Assembly (NCBI RefSeq): GCF_000018285.1
Contig: NC_009901.1
Span: 4,091,001 to 4,155,000 of the forward strand
DNA from: Shewanella pealeana ATCC 700345
GTDB taxonomy: Bacteria; Pseudomonadota; Gammaproteobacteria; Enterobacterales; Shewanellaceae
Length of the DNA: 64,000 nucleotides
Reading direction: 5' to 3'
Part shown: piece by piece, positions 25,806 through 33,765 of the stretch
Layout: every line of letters starts with the position of its first letter
Position numbering within the stretch: the first letter of the stretch is position 1
The notes under the pieces: model-generated
Database searches by the model: none
Seen by the model: only the letters and a program-made list of their open reading frames with translations
Told to the model about the DNA's origin: nothing
Translations under genes and position numbers: made by a program

Positions 25806-27449
25806 ATGAAAACAACTAAAAATGCTGTATTAACATCACTCGCACTTGCATTAACTGCGACTCATGCCATGGCTGCAGACACTGTGGTACTCGACGGTAA
25901 ACACTTTACCCAAGATCAAGCTTGGGCGATTGCCGATGGCGCTAAAGTAAAAATCGCACCGCAATCAGCGACAACCTTAGTCAAAGCCCATGAGTTATTA
26001 ATGGAAGCCGCTCGTCTAGGCAAGCCAGTTTATGGACTAACAGTTGGTGTAGGTCTAAACAAAGATCATAAACTATTCGATGCTAACGGTGAGCTAAGCG
26101 CTGAAGTATTAAAGGCTTCTGAGTCGTTCAACTACAGCACGCTTCGCGCTCACAGCGCTGGTGTAGGTGAAGCCATGCCAGTGCGTTTAACTCGTGTTGC
26201 GCTAGCCGTACGCTTAAACACCATCTTGTCTGGTCACACAGGCGTACAGCCTTATGTTGCCGAGATTTACCAAGCTTACCTAAATAACGATATCTCACCA
26301 ATTATCCCATCTAAGGGCACGGTAGGCGAAGCGGACATCCTACTGGCTTCTCATGTTGGCCTAGCCATGATTGGTGAATGGGATGTGATCTACAAAGGCA
26401 AGCGCATGAACAGCGCCGAAGCGATGAAAAAAGCGGGGATCAAGCCGCTAGCCCCTGTAGGTAAAGATGCGCTGTCGATTCTGTCCAACAACTCTGTTGG
26501 CGTGGCTTACGCGATGAAGGGTTACCGCGATGCTAAGCATTTACTAGAGGTCTCACCAACGGTATTTAGCCTAAGCCTTGAAGGCCTAAACGGTAACGTG
26601 TCGCCATTCTTGCCACAGACCAATGACATTCGCCCTTTCCCATACCTAAAAGAAGCGACAGCCGATGTGCGTAATACCCTATCTGGAAGCTACTTATGGG
26701 ATGCCAATAGCGAACGTCCACTGCAAGATCCACTCAGCTACCGCACCACAGCCTATACGTTTGCTAGCGCCTACAAGGCACTAGCAGATCTTGGACAGAT
26801 GATTGATATCCAGATCAACCATTCAGACGACAACCCAGGTGTGATATTAGGTGCGGGTAAAGACTACGGTAACAACTCTCAGGTCTCTAAGTATTTAGTT
26901 GAAGGCAAAGGCGGTGTGTTCCCAACTACCAACTTTGAACCACTCCCTGTCGCACTTGCCGTACAACAACTAAGCATCGCGCTGACTCACGTTTCACATA
27001 ACAGTGCCATGCGTACTATCCACCTATCGGATGACCACTTTACTCGTCTACCGCGTTTCTTAAGCGCACCGGGTAACAATGGCCACGCATTCGGTGCAAT
27101 CCAGAAGAGCTTCGTTGATATGCAGGTTCGTAATAAAGCCTTAGCAAACCCTGTTTCATTCGACGGTATCCAAATTGCTGGTAACATCGAAGACACCTTC
27201 ACTAACTTGAAATTGGCGTCTGACAGACTTATCCAAATCGTTGATAACACAAACGTAATGTACGGCCTAGAGCTGATGCACTCGACTCAAGCTATCGACC
27301 TACGCAAACTTGCAGACAAGAACATCAAGCAAGGCGAAGCGACTAAAGCCATGTATGAAGCTTTCCGTAAGCAAGTGCCATTTGTTGAAGTTGACCGTCC
27401 ATTCACACCAGACATTCAGGCTGCATACGAGTTTGTGACTAAGCTCTAG
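25806..27449 (+). CDS. Periplasmic HAL/PAL-family ammonia-lyase homologue lacking the MIO triad
   Basis: A 547-aa member of the aromatic amino-acid lyase fold with a clear Sec signal (1-22, ATHAMA/ADT), unusual for a family that is normally cytoplasmic. Family landmarks are YGLTVGVG (catalytic Tyr region), LRAHSAGVGEAMP, QDPLSYR, HSDDNPG, NFEPLPVALA and GNIEDTFTNL. The MIO-forming ASG of GSVGASGDL is replaced by GTVGEADIL (residues 171-179), one residue shorter and with no Ser. NGTQ becomes NNSV. So the standard cofactor cannot form in the usual way. The start at 25806 gives the best signal peptide; an ATG at 25791 is possible. It may supply the substrate of the upstream reductase. Confidence 0.78.
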   Translation: MKTTKNAVLTSLALALTATHAMAADTVVLDGKHFTQDQAWAIADGAKVKIAPQSATTLVKAHELLMEAARLGKPVYGLTVGVGLNKDHKLFDANGELSAEVLKASESFNYSTLRAHSAGVGEAMPVRLTRVALAVRLNTILSGHTGVQPYVAEIYQAYLNNDISPIIPSKGTVGEADILLASHVGLAMIGEWDVIYKGKRMNSAEAMKKAGIKPLAPVGKDALSILSNNSVGVAYAMKGYRDAKHLLEVSPTVFSLSLEGLNGNVSPFLPQTNDIRPFPYLKEATADVRNTLSGSYLWDANSERPLQDPLSYRTTAYTFASAYKALADLGQMIDIQINHSDDNPGVILGAGKDYGNNSQVSKYLVEGKGGVFPTTNFEPLPVALAVQQLSIALTHVSHNSAMRTIHLSDDHFTRLPRFLSAPGNNGHAFGAIQKSFVDMQVRNKALANPVSFDGIQIAGNIEDTFTNLKLASDRLIQIVDNTNVMYGLELMHSTQAIDLRKLADKNIKQGEATKAMYEAFRKQVPFVEVDRPFTPDIQAAYEFVTKL

Positions 27450-27460
27450 CTCATAAGTTA

Positions 27461-27525
27461 GGGGGGCGATACGAGTCCCCCACGCTCTACTGGCTGCGAT
27501 AGGTACCACTCCCGCCTATTGCAGC
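27461..27525 (+). other. Two stem-loops between the lyase and cytochrome genes
   Basis: GGGGG...CCCCC (27462-27481) is followed by an 11-bp stem, GCTGCGATAGG pairing with CCTATTGCAGC (27493-27525, one G-U type pair). Neither is followed by a T run, so they are more likely mRNA-processing or partial attenuation structures that set relative expression than a full terminator. Confidence 0.5.
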
Positions 27526-27642
27526 AAATCGAGTCACAAGGCTAAGGAAAGCCTGAGTCACTCAAAGAGCAAGGCTTGATTAATAAGTGATGTTTTAACG
27601 AATACTGGGCTAATTAGCCCCAAAGAAAGAATAGGATTAACG

Positions 27643-28023
27643 ATGTTAAGAGTACTAACAGCTATCTGTATGATGATGCTGATGTCAATTCCAGCAGCCA
27701 ACGCGATGAAGCTTAAAGATTACCACCAAGAGATAATGACCGGTGACAACGGCAAAGTAGATTGTAGTTTTTGCCATGGCGAAGCCAAACGCAAAACCAT
27801 CCCAGAAGCAAGTGTGTGTGAAAGCTGTCACGGCAGCGTGGAGGATGTTGCTGAGCTAACTAAACGCCCTGCTGACGCTGGCCACGACGTTGAACCCAAT
27901 CCACATGACAGCCTACACTACGGCACAGACCTACCTTGTACTTACTGCCATATTGAGCACAAAGAGAGCAAGGTTTACTGTAACCAGTGCCACGAGTTCG
28001 AATACCCAGAAATGAAGCGATAA
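27643..28023 (+). CDS. Small periplasmic tetraheme cytochrome c, Fcc3 heme-domain type
   Basis: A 126-aa protein with a signal peptide (1-21, ending AANA) and four CXXCH sites at Cys41, Cys59, Cys99 and Cys113 (CSFCH, CESCH, CTYCH, CNQCH). The spacing and the linking text (VCESCHGSVEDVAELTK, HKESKVYCNQCHEFEYP by position) match the N-terminal cytochrome c3-like domain of Shewanella flavocytochrome c. It is therefore the likely electron donor to the separate flavoprotein, taking electrons from a quinol oxidase such as CymA (inference). AGGATTAACG precedes the ATG. Confidence 0.88.
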   Translation: MLRVLTAICMMMLMSIPAANAMKLKDYHQEIMTGDNGKVDCSFCHGEAKRKTIPEASVCESCHGSVEDVAELTKRPADAGHDVEPNPHDSLHYGTDLPCTYCHIEHKESKVYCNQCHEFEYPEMKR

Positions 28024-28164
28024 GTTATCACCGAATAAAGCTAAGACGGTAAAAGAGTCTACTAAACAAAGACGGATAAGAGCGGGTTAAAGCAAAGACG
28101 AACGGTCTTCGACCTCACGGAAAAGCTATAACCCTCCACTCTCTTCCGTCTCTGCTTTAAAACA

Positions 28165-28420
28165 AGGTCCTAGATCCTAGGGCGCTGCGCTTCGAGGACG
28201 GGCTTCGCCCTGCTAGGAAAAGCAAAAGCGTGACGGGCTAAAGCCCGACCTACAACAAACACTGCTTTTCTTGCTTTTCCTTGGACCTAGTACCTTTCTT
28301 TACCTTTCCGTAAGCGCAGCGTTCCGTAGTGACGCAGTCACGTTCCCTAGGCCGCAGGCCGTTCGGCTCTTACCGTCTTTGCTTTTTCCTAGAACCTTCT
28401 TTTAACCCTAGAACCTTCTT
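28165..28420. repeat. Mosaic intergenic repeat, copy R2
   Basis: A block of about 255 bp built from short palindromic modules. It contains GGTCCTAGATCCTAGG, GAGGACGGGCTTCGCCCTGC, GACGGGCTAAAGCCCGACC and a 60-bp stretch at 28309-28367 almost identical to 40768-40827. It ends in a doubled CCTAGAACCTTCTTTTAA that runs into the stop codon of the MAPEG gene. Just before it, 28040-28160 holds GACGG-rich text of the same family. Confidence 0.75.
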
Positions 28421-28804
28421 TTAAACCGCCTGCCAAAACACGGTAAATGAGGCAAATATTGCCACAAACCAAGACAGAGAACGCAGGCTGCCTCTATCCA
28501 TTAAATACAGTAGCTGATAGGCAATGCGGGCTATCACATGTACGATTGCCGCAGTTTCTGCAACGGCGTTAACCTTACCGGTCGCAATCACCGCCAATAC
28601 TGAAAGTCCAAAAATCAACAGTGATTCGAAGGCGTTTTGATGCGCCGCGACCGCTCGAGCGCCAAAGCCTGTGAGTTTCGACTGCTGCTCCCGCGGGTGA
28701 TTGTTGTCATAGCCGCCTAATTTAGCCATAGCAGCCGCAACCGGGCCTTTAGCAGCATAAGGTAGCAACATGGCAATAAACAGGCAGATCAGTAGCGTAG
28801 TCAT
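28421..28804 (-). CDS. MAPEG-family membrane protein
   Basis: A 127-aa protein with four hydrophobic helices and the MAPEG signatures RAVAAHQNAFESLLIF and ARIAYQLLYLMDRGSLRSLSW (by position about 50-65 and 92-112). MAPEG proteins are small membrane enzymes or relatives of glutathione transferases; bacterial members are mostly uncharacterised. Its stop codon lies within the edge of repeat R2, and repeat R3 follows its promoter, so it is flanked on both sides by the repeat family. Confidence 0.8.
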   Translation of the reverse strand: MTTLLICLFIAMLLPYAAKGPVAAAMAKLGGYDNNHPREQQSKLTGFGARAVAAHQNAFESLLIFGLSVLAVIATGKVNAVAETAAIVHVIARIAYQLLYLMDRGSLRSLSWFVAIFASFTVFWQAV

Positions 28805-28860
28805 GTATTCGATTCCTTTCTTGTTATTATTTTTAACTGTTATGTTTTTATAACACTACA

Positions 28861-29035
28861 GGATAAGAAAAGCAGCTTTTAGGTTTTAGGAAAACAAAGA
28901 CGGTTAGCGCTAAAACGAGAAAGAGGAGAAAGCCGGAAAAGCAATAAGCTTTTGTAGGTCGGCATTTATGCCGTCACCTGTTACGCAAGAGCAGATCCTA
29001 GGGCCGAGGCCCTAGGTAAAATAGCGACAAGCTAA
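28861..29035. repeat. Mosaic intergenic repeat, copy R3
   Basis: Contains TTTTAGGTTTTAGGAAAA, GACGG-type text, the module GTAGGTCGGCATTTATGCCG (28961-28980) also seen in R4, and CCTAGGGCCGAGGCCCTAGG, an 8-bp-arm palindrome (28998-29017). Same family as R1, R2, R4 and R5, but shorter and with modules in a different order. Confidence 0.65.
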
Positions 29036-29059
29036 TACGAGATAAATAGGGAGTAAGGA

Positions 29060-29617
29060 CTATTTGGGTACTGCTTTTTTCATCTGGGCGCCAATCAAAA
29101 TAAAGCTTAACCCTTCAAAGATGAAAGAGACACCAATGAAGATCCCTAACAGAGAGAGTGAAAACTCCGGGTCTTTCATCAGGCTGAAAAAGTAAACCGC
29201 AATGGCGGTAGATAGGAGTCCACTCAATACAATCCATGGCCACCCATCTAGGTTTTTACGGCTGATAAAGCCAAAGAACATCCGAGTCACACCGTTAAAC
29301 AGCATAATCATTATCATCATAACCGTAATGGTCAACAAGCCGACATAAGGCTCGGCTAAAATAAAAATACCGCCAATAAGATAGAACAGAGCACTAATGA
29401 CGTACCAAGACTTGGCTCCCCATTTAGGAATACTCAAGGTGTGATAGACCTGCACCAGCCCAATCACTAGAAAGATCCCACCAATAATGGTGGTGATAGT
29501 CACTCCTACCGCAACCGGTAGGCTAATGGCTAAAATCCCGGCAAGGGTCACTACCACACCGACCATCACAAACCATTTCCAGCCTTTCGTTAGCATGTTA
29601 TTTACTGGATTTTCCAT
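29060..29617 (-). CDS. HdeD/DUF308-family membrane protein
   Basis: A 185-aa protein with six hydrophobic helices arranged as three pairs, the DUF308 pattern of HdeD. Markers are GILAISLPVAVGVTITTIIGGIFLVIG (by position about 22-48) and GVSFIFEGLSFILIG near the end. HdeD is linked to acid resistance in Escherichia coli; here the role is unknown. It appears to be a single gene with its own promoter in the 29618-29900 gap. Confidence 0.82.
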   Translation of the reverse strand: MENPVNNMLTKGWKWFVMVGVVVTLAGILAISLPVAVGVTITTIIGGIFLVIGLVQVYHTLSIPKWGAKSWYVISALFYLIGGIFILAEPYVGLLTITVMMIMIMLFNGVTRMFFGFISRKNLDGWPWIVLSGLLSTAIAVYFFSLMKDPEFSLSLLGIFIGVSFIFEGLSFILIGAQMKKAVPK

Positions 29618-29909
29618 AATGTAACCTCTAGCAATCAGGTGGTGAATCTAATCAGCAATTGAAGCTTGAGTGTTCGAGTCTAGTTGGAACCGCCCGCTCA
29701 ATAACAAATGCGACGTGCATCTTGTAGATACAAGCTCAAGTATCGGTCATCAATGAAAATATGACTAGTTAGAGGGGCACTTTTCCTAAACTTAATCAAA
29801 TCTCACTAATATACATAGCAGTTGAATCCCATTGTTAATGGAACATGCTTGGATGGCTGACTACACTCCTTTTACCACACATAATAATGACGACAAAAAT
29901 GGAGTTAAG

Positions 29910-30347
29910 ATGTCAGATGAAGAGCAAATAATCGCAACGCTAGAAGATTATGCGAAAGCATACTGCGCAAAGGATATTGATGCTTTAATGGCAGTGTTTG
30001 ACGCAGATGACAGAATATCGGTAATTGGAACAGGTCAAGATGAGCTATGTGTCGGCAGGCAAGCTGTTAAGCAACTATTTCTTAGAAACTTCAATGATGC
30101 CACCGCCACACAATTTCAATGGGACTGGTCAACAGTCGCTATCTCCGGGAATCACGCTTTAATAGGCTTGACCTTAATCATTAAATTAACGGCAGAAGGC
30201 GAACTCACTTCGCTACCAATTCGGTGGACTGTTGCGCTCAAGAAAACTGATCGATGGGTGTGGATCCATAGGCATGCATCCACAGCATCTAACAGTCAAA
30301 CGAAAGGAAAAGCTTACCCCAGCTCTATTAAAATGATTGGAAGCTAG
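29910..30347 (+). CDS. NTF2-like (SnoaL/DUF4440-type) protein
   Basis: A 145-aa protein starting at the ATG at 29910, with GGAG 5 nt upstream; the longer frame has 26 extra codons without support. It has the cone-shaped NTF2 pattern: IIATLEDYAKAYCAKDIDALMAVFDADDRISVIGTG (about 7-42) and a final WVWIHRHAST strand. Many such proteins are small-ligand binders or ketosteroid-isomerase relatives; no catalytic residues can be assigned. No terminator is visible before the convergent btuF. Confidence 0.72.
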   Translation: MSDEEQIIATLEDYAKAYCAKDIDALMAVFDADDRISVIGTGQDELCVGRQAVKQLFLRNFNDATATQFQWDWSTVAISGNHALIGLTLIIKLTAEGELTSLPIRWTVALKKTDRWVWIHRHASTASNSQTKGKAYPSSIKMIGS

Positions 30348-30390
30348 GCTTCGCTTTCAGAAATACAGATTAAGCACTAGCTATATTTTC

Positions 30391-31227
30391 TTAACGCGCC
30401 TTATCTAACGCATCACATAGCGCCTCTACGCCAAGCAAGGCTCTAGGGGCCGCGCGGTGGAGTAGGTCGGCGTTAAGCTGATAAATATGCTTATTTTTAA
30501 CCGCAGGGATCTCAGGCCACGCGCTCCAGTCTACACCTAAGATGTTGCCTTCATCTTGGCTCTGTAAGATCACTTCGGGCTGCTTAAGCACCACAGTTTC
30601 TAAGCTGACTTGTGGGTAATCGTTAGCCGCATCAGCAAAGACGTTATCACCGTGACACACTGAAATGATTTGCTGGATCCAGCTATCCTTGGCGACGGTC
30701 ATAAGCGGGGTCGACCAGAGTTGATAGAAGACATTCACCCCTGACTTGGCAAGATTCTCGCTACGTAATTGCTTAAGTTGCTGACGGTAATCGGCAGCCA
30801 CTTTTGCAGCCAGGACTTGATGCCCAGTTAGCTCTCCCAGAGACTCAAGCTCATCGGCCACCTCATCGAGCGTGTCAGGGTTACTATCGAACACCCGAAA
30901 ACCTAGCGCTTTAATACGGGTAATGTCTTCGACTTTATTGCCACTGCCCCATACCACCACGAGATCGGGCTCTAGCTCCAGTATGCGCTCGACTTGCACC
31001 CCGTGATATCCGCCAATACGCGGAATGGCGAGAGCTGCCTCGGGGAAATCAGCATGATCTGTGGTCGCCACAATCGCCTCCCCCGCGCCAATGGCATACA
31101 GCATCTCAACCGAGTGTGGTGAAAGCGCGATAATACGTTTAGCGGGCGCAGCGATATCAGCATGCGCAAAAGCTGATGGTAAAGCACAAGCCGTCAGTAA
31201 CATAAATAATCTGGTAACTCTGTTCAT
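30391..31227 (-). CDS. btuF: BtuF-like periplasmic cobalamin-binding protein
   Basis: A 278-aa class III solute-binding protein. The start at 31227 has AAGGAT 7 nt upstream and gives a proper signal peptide (LFMLLTACALPSAFAHA). Features are RIIALSPHSVEMLYAIGAG, DLVVVWGSGN and a C-terminal NADLLHRAAPRALLGVEALC, as in BtuF. It delivers B12 to the BtuCD importer encoded 7 kb away in the same block. It lies at the far end of the cobalamin block, separated from cobO by the toxin-immunity insert and an unassigned stretch. Confidence 0.85.
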   Translation of the reverse strand: MNRVTRLFMLLTACALPSAFAHADIAAPAKRIIALSPHSVEMLYAIGAGEAIVATTDHADFPEAALAIPRIGGYHGVQVERILELEPDLVVVWGSGNKVEDITRIKALGFRVFDSNPDTLDEVADELESLGELTGHQVLAAKVAADYRQQLKQLRSENLAKSGVNVFYQLWSTPLMTVAKDSWIQQIISVCHGDNVFADAANDYPQVSLETVVLKQPEVILQSQDEGNILGVDWSAWPEIPAVKNKHIYQLNADLLHRAAPRALLGVEALCDALDKAR

Positions 31228-31252
31228 TAAAATCCTTGTAAGGTCGGTTAAA

Positions 31253-31312
31253 TCTAAGACGGTAAAAGCTGAGACGGATCCGGATAAGACGGAAAAGACG
31301 GAAAAGCCGATA
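31253..31312. repeat. Degenerate GACGG tandem repeat upstream of btuF
   Basis: AAGACGGTAAAAGCTGAGAC and following text repeat a roughly 15-bp and then an 11-bp unit with a GACGG core (31253-31307). This is the reverse complement of the AGCTCGTACCGTCTC array at 37000-37074. It lies just upstream of the btuF start. Confidence 0.6.
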
Positions 31313-31379
31313 ACAGCAAATACGAAAAACTGGTTAAGGAGTGAAACTTCCACCTCATCTGCGATATTTCACAGCACTC

Positions 31380-32160
31380 GACGTTGTGGCTAAGCCGTCA
31401 AATTTTTCCAGAAACAGCCAGCCCCTGAGCATACGACTCTTTCTAAGGGCCAGTTGATGGGGTAGGAAAACGAAGACAATGCAGTCATCATTGCAAACAG
31501 TCTGAAAGTAAATGGCGTCATGAAGAAGCGTAGTACAAGGCGCCCCACAGCGAACAACGAAGACATACCTTTAGGTAGGCGAGTTGTGAGCGAGGACGTA
31601 ACGCAGTAATTCACTTCTGCAATAGTGTCGCTGGAAGCATAAGCTGACATAACCCTTATCCGACTTTCAACCACTTAGCTTAAAGATATAATCATATCCT
31701 GACATAAAATATAACCATAAGCTGACAAATTTAGATAAGCATTAGCAACCTACTAGATATAGTATGTACTTTTATTACGACAACAAATACAACTAGTGGC
31801 GCTGGTGTCAATTGCACAGACTGCTGTTCACAACTGATCACTTCTACTGGTGAGTAATGCTCAGTGTACTGGTCTAATTGACAATTTACAGGCAACAAAA
31901 AGCCCCAATGATATGGGACTAATTAAGAGGGGAAATCACTAGCTATTTAAGTCTGATTGTCATGTCTGTCCATATAAACCGTTGCTAAAACTTAACATTT
32001 ATGATGGATGGCAGCTTATCATCTAGGGCTATGACCCCTTTATCGATGTTCTTCTGAAGCGATAACTAAAATTTAGTTGGAGCTGTGGAATTTACGCAAT
32101 TAACTATGCCTGTCCATATATGTCTAGATGCTTATAGGTTGTATTTTTGGTGGCAAGGCT
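31380..32160. other. Unassigned intergenic stretch, possible insertion remnant
   Basis: About 780 bp between btuF and the immunity-like gene, with no convincing protein. A leftward open frame at 31390-31674 has no SD and no recognisable pattern. Near-identical words TGTCTGTCCATATA (31963-31976) and TGCCTGTCCATATA (32107-32120) are 144 bp apart. A short palindrome TACCTTTAGGTA lies near 31568. The composition is mixed, as expected for a scar of repeated insertion, but no known element can be named. Confidence 0.4.
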
Positions 32161-32682
32161 TTACTTAACCTGTTCAAATTTAACCATATCTTTTTCACCA
32201 ATCAGCTCATAAAACTCATCTTCGCTATTTATATAGGTCTCTATCTCTTTTTTAGACAAAAAAATTACAGCTTTGATAGTATATTCCTTACCTAAGAATC
32301 GAAATGAATCTTTTATTGAATGGAATAATTCATAGTACCTAACTCGACTAAAGAAAAGGCCGTATATGTTTTTTCTATTTAAGCTTTCATAACTCGTAGT
32401 TACAGCTTTCCCCCATTCAGCCTTAAAATCAGCTTCATTAAGATCCAGAAGGATTGATACTACATCATCAATATCACCATCAGTTAGAGTAGCAAGGAAT
32501 ATATTTCTATCGTTTGCAATAGTAAAAACCAAGTGGGCATCAGAATGAGTTATTGGAAAAGCCAACGCTGTTTCCTTTAATGTACTAGCGTCCTCCCAAA
32601 CTATAATATTATCAAAATCTATTAAGACGCATTTAGACAAGTGTGTAATAAGTTCTTCGCAAATTTTACTTTCAGTATTCAT
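32161..32682 (-). CDS. Putative immunity protein next to nuclease-toxin tip
   Basis: A 173-aa protein that I cannot assign to a named family from sequence alone. It is acidic, has no signal peptide and no membrane segment, and is AT-rich compared with the cobalamin genes. It follows the toxin fragment by 15 bp in the same direction, the usual order for toxin then immunity. The pattern of short beta strands and acidic loops (FTIANDRNIFLATLTDGDIDDVVSILLDL, by position about 52-80) resembles immunity proteins of polymorphic toxins in general character. The immunity role is inferred from position. Confidence 0.55.
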   Translation of the reverse strand: MNTESKICEELITHLSKCVLIDFDNIIVWEDASTLKETALAFPITHSDAHLVFTIANDRNIFLATLTDGDIDDVVSILLDLNEADFKAEWGKAVTTSYESLNRKNIYGLFFSRVRYYELFHSIKDSFRFLGKEYTIKAVIFLSKKEIETYINSEDEFYELIGEKDMVKFEQVK

Positions 32683-32697
32683 AGCATTATTTACTCA

Positions 32698-32988
32698 TTA
32701 TCTTCTACGACGAGAGATCCTTTTCGATTCTTTTTCCTTCTTGGGAAAATCATCAACATTCTTTTTACCTTTTTCTTGGTTGCAACTTCCAGTGCTACCT
32801 CCACAGCTGTCAGCAAAATTTTCCGAGCCATTAGCTAGGTCTTCAGCCTCACCTAGAGTAATCGTACCATCTAAAACTGAATCAACATGGTCACTAACAG
32901 AAGAAATATGGTCTACTTGACTAGCGATCTTATCACCACAGTAGTCACACATTCCATCTCTATTCTTCAAGTTATTTTTCTCGTCCAA
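32698..32988 (-). CDS. Orphan C-terminal HNH-type nuclease toxin domain
   Basis: A 96-aa frame carrying a treble-clef nuclease pattern: CDYCGDKIASQVDHIS near the start (Cys pair, then the D-H of the active site), LANGSENFADSCGG in the middle, and SCNQEKGKK after it. This is the tip of a polymorphic (Rhs or contact-dependent) toxin without its delivery part. There is no ATG; TTG at 32988 is the only start. The frame is the same as cobO, whose TGA stop lies only 9 bp before it, so the fragment was joined directly behind cobO. It may be silent or expressed by read-through. Confidence 0.6.
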   Translation of the reverse strand: MDEKNNLKNRDGMCDYCGDKIASQVDHISSVSDHVDSVLDGTITLGEAEDLANGSENFADSCGGSTGSCNQEKGKKNVDDFPKKEKESKRISRRRR

Positions 32989-32997
32989 TAGCCATTT

Positions 32998-33615
32998 TCA
33001 GTAGTCGAAGCCGGGCTGGGCTTTGATTCCGGCTTCAAATGCATGCTTGACTGGCTGCACCTCACTCACTGTATCGGCCAGATCTACGATCGCTCGGTGA
33101 CACGCCCTGCCCGTCACTATCACGTGCTGCATAGGCGGACGGTTCTTTAGTGCTTCAATCACGCGCTCCACCTCTAGATAATGGTAACTCACCATATAGG
33201 TCAGCTCATCGAGCATGACTAGATCGATCGTTTCATCTTTCAGTAGCTTCTCGGTGGCCTCCCAGGCCTTTACTGCGGCGGCAGTGTCCTTTTCACGATC
33301 TTGAGTTTCCCAGGTAAAGCCTGTGCCCATCACATGAAACTCGACCCCAGCACCTTCAAGTAAAGTACGCTCTCCACAGTCCCAGTTACCTTTAATAAAC
33401 TGCACTACAGCTGCTTTCTTACCATGACCGACGGCGCGAACCACGGTACCAAAACCTGAGGTGGATTTACCTTTACCGTTACCGGTTAACACTAAAAGGA
33501 TCCCTTTCTCTTCCTGAGCACGAGCGATCTTGGCATCGACGCCCTCTTTGATCCGCTGCTGACGAGCTTTATGACGCTCCGCTTTAATCGCATCCGTTGA
33601 TTTTTCTTGTGTCAT
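32998..33615 (-). CDS. cobO: Cob(I)yrinic acid a,c-diamide adenosyltransferase
   Basis: A 205-aa CobA/BtuR-type enzyme that attaches adenosine to the corrinoid cobalt using ATP. The P-loop GNGKGKSTSGFG, the VVQFIKGNWDCGE strand and the C-terminal HAFEAGIKAQPGFDY are all typical and complete. It is the last gene of the riboswitch-led cobalamin operon. Its C-terminus is followed immediately by the nuclease-toxin fragment, but the enzyme itself is full length. Confidence 0.92.
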   Translation of the reverse strand: MTQEKSTDAIKAERHKARQQRIKEGVDAKIARAQEEKGILLVLTGNGKGKSTSGFGTVVRAVGHGKKAAVVQFIKGNWDCGERTLLEGAGVEFHVMGTGFTWETQDREKDTAAAVKAWEATEKLLKDETIDLVMLDELTYMVSYHYLEVERVIEALKNRPPMQHVIVTGRACHRAIVDLADTVSEVQPVKHAFEAGIKAQPGFDY

Positions 33616-33765
33616 ATTACGTCCCTATTTAATTCTACGTTTAGCTGCATCCCAGTACTGGCAAGGATTTCAGCAAATCAATTATGATGACCGCCTATAA
33701 TAATTTAATTGTTTAGTTAGCGCCCAACTAACGTTCAGCTTTCGTTCGAATCTGTTATTTTTCAT

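Noticed and set aside
27461..27525. The stem-loops after the lyase gene as a full terminator
   Set aside because: No T run follows either stem and the cytochrome gene lies in the same direction shortly after.
31390..31674. A leftward 94-codon open frame
   Set aside because: It has no SD, no recognisable motif, and unusual composition, and lies in a stretch that looks like an insertion scar. Treated as unassigned DNA.
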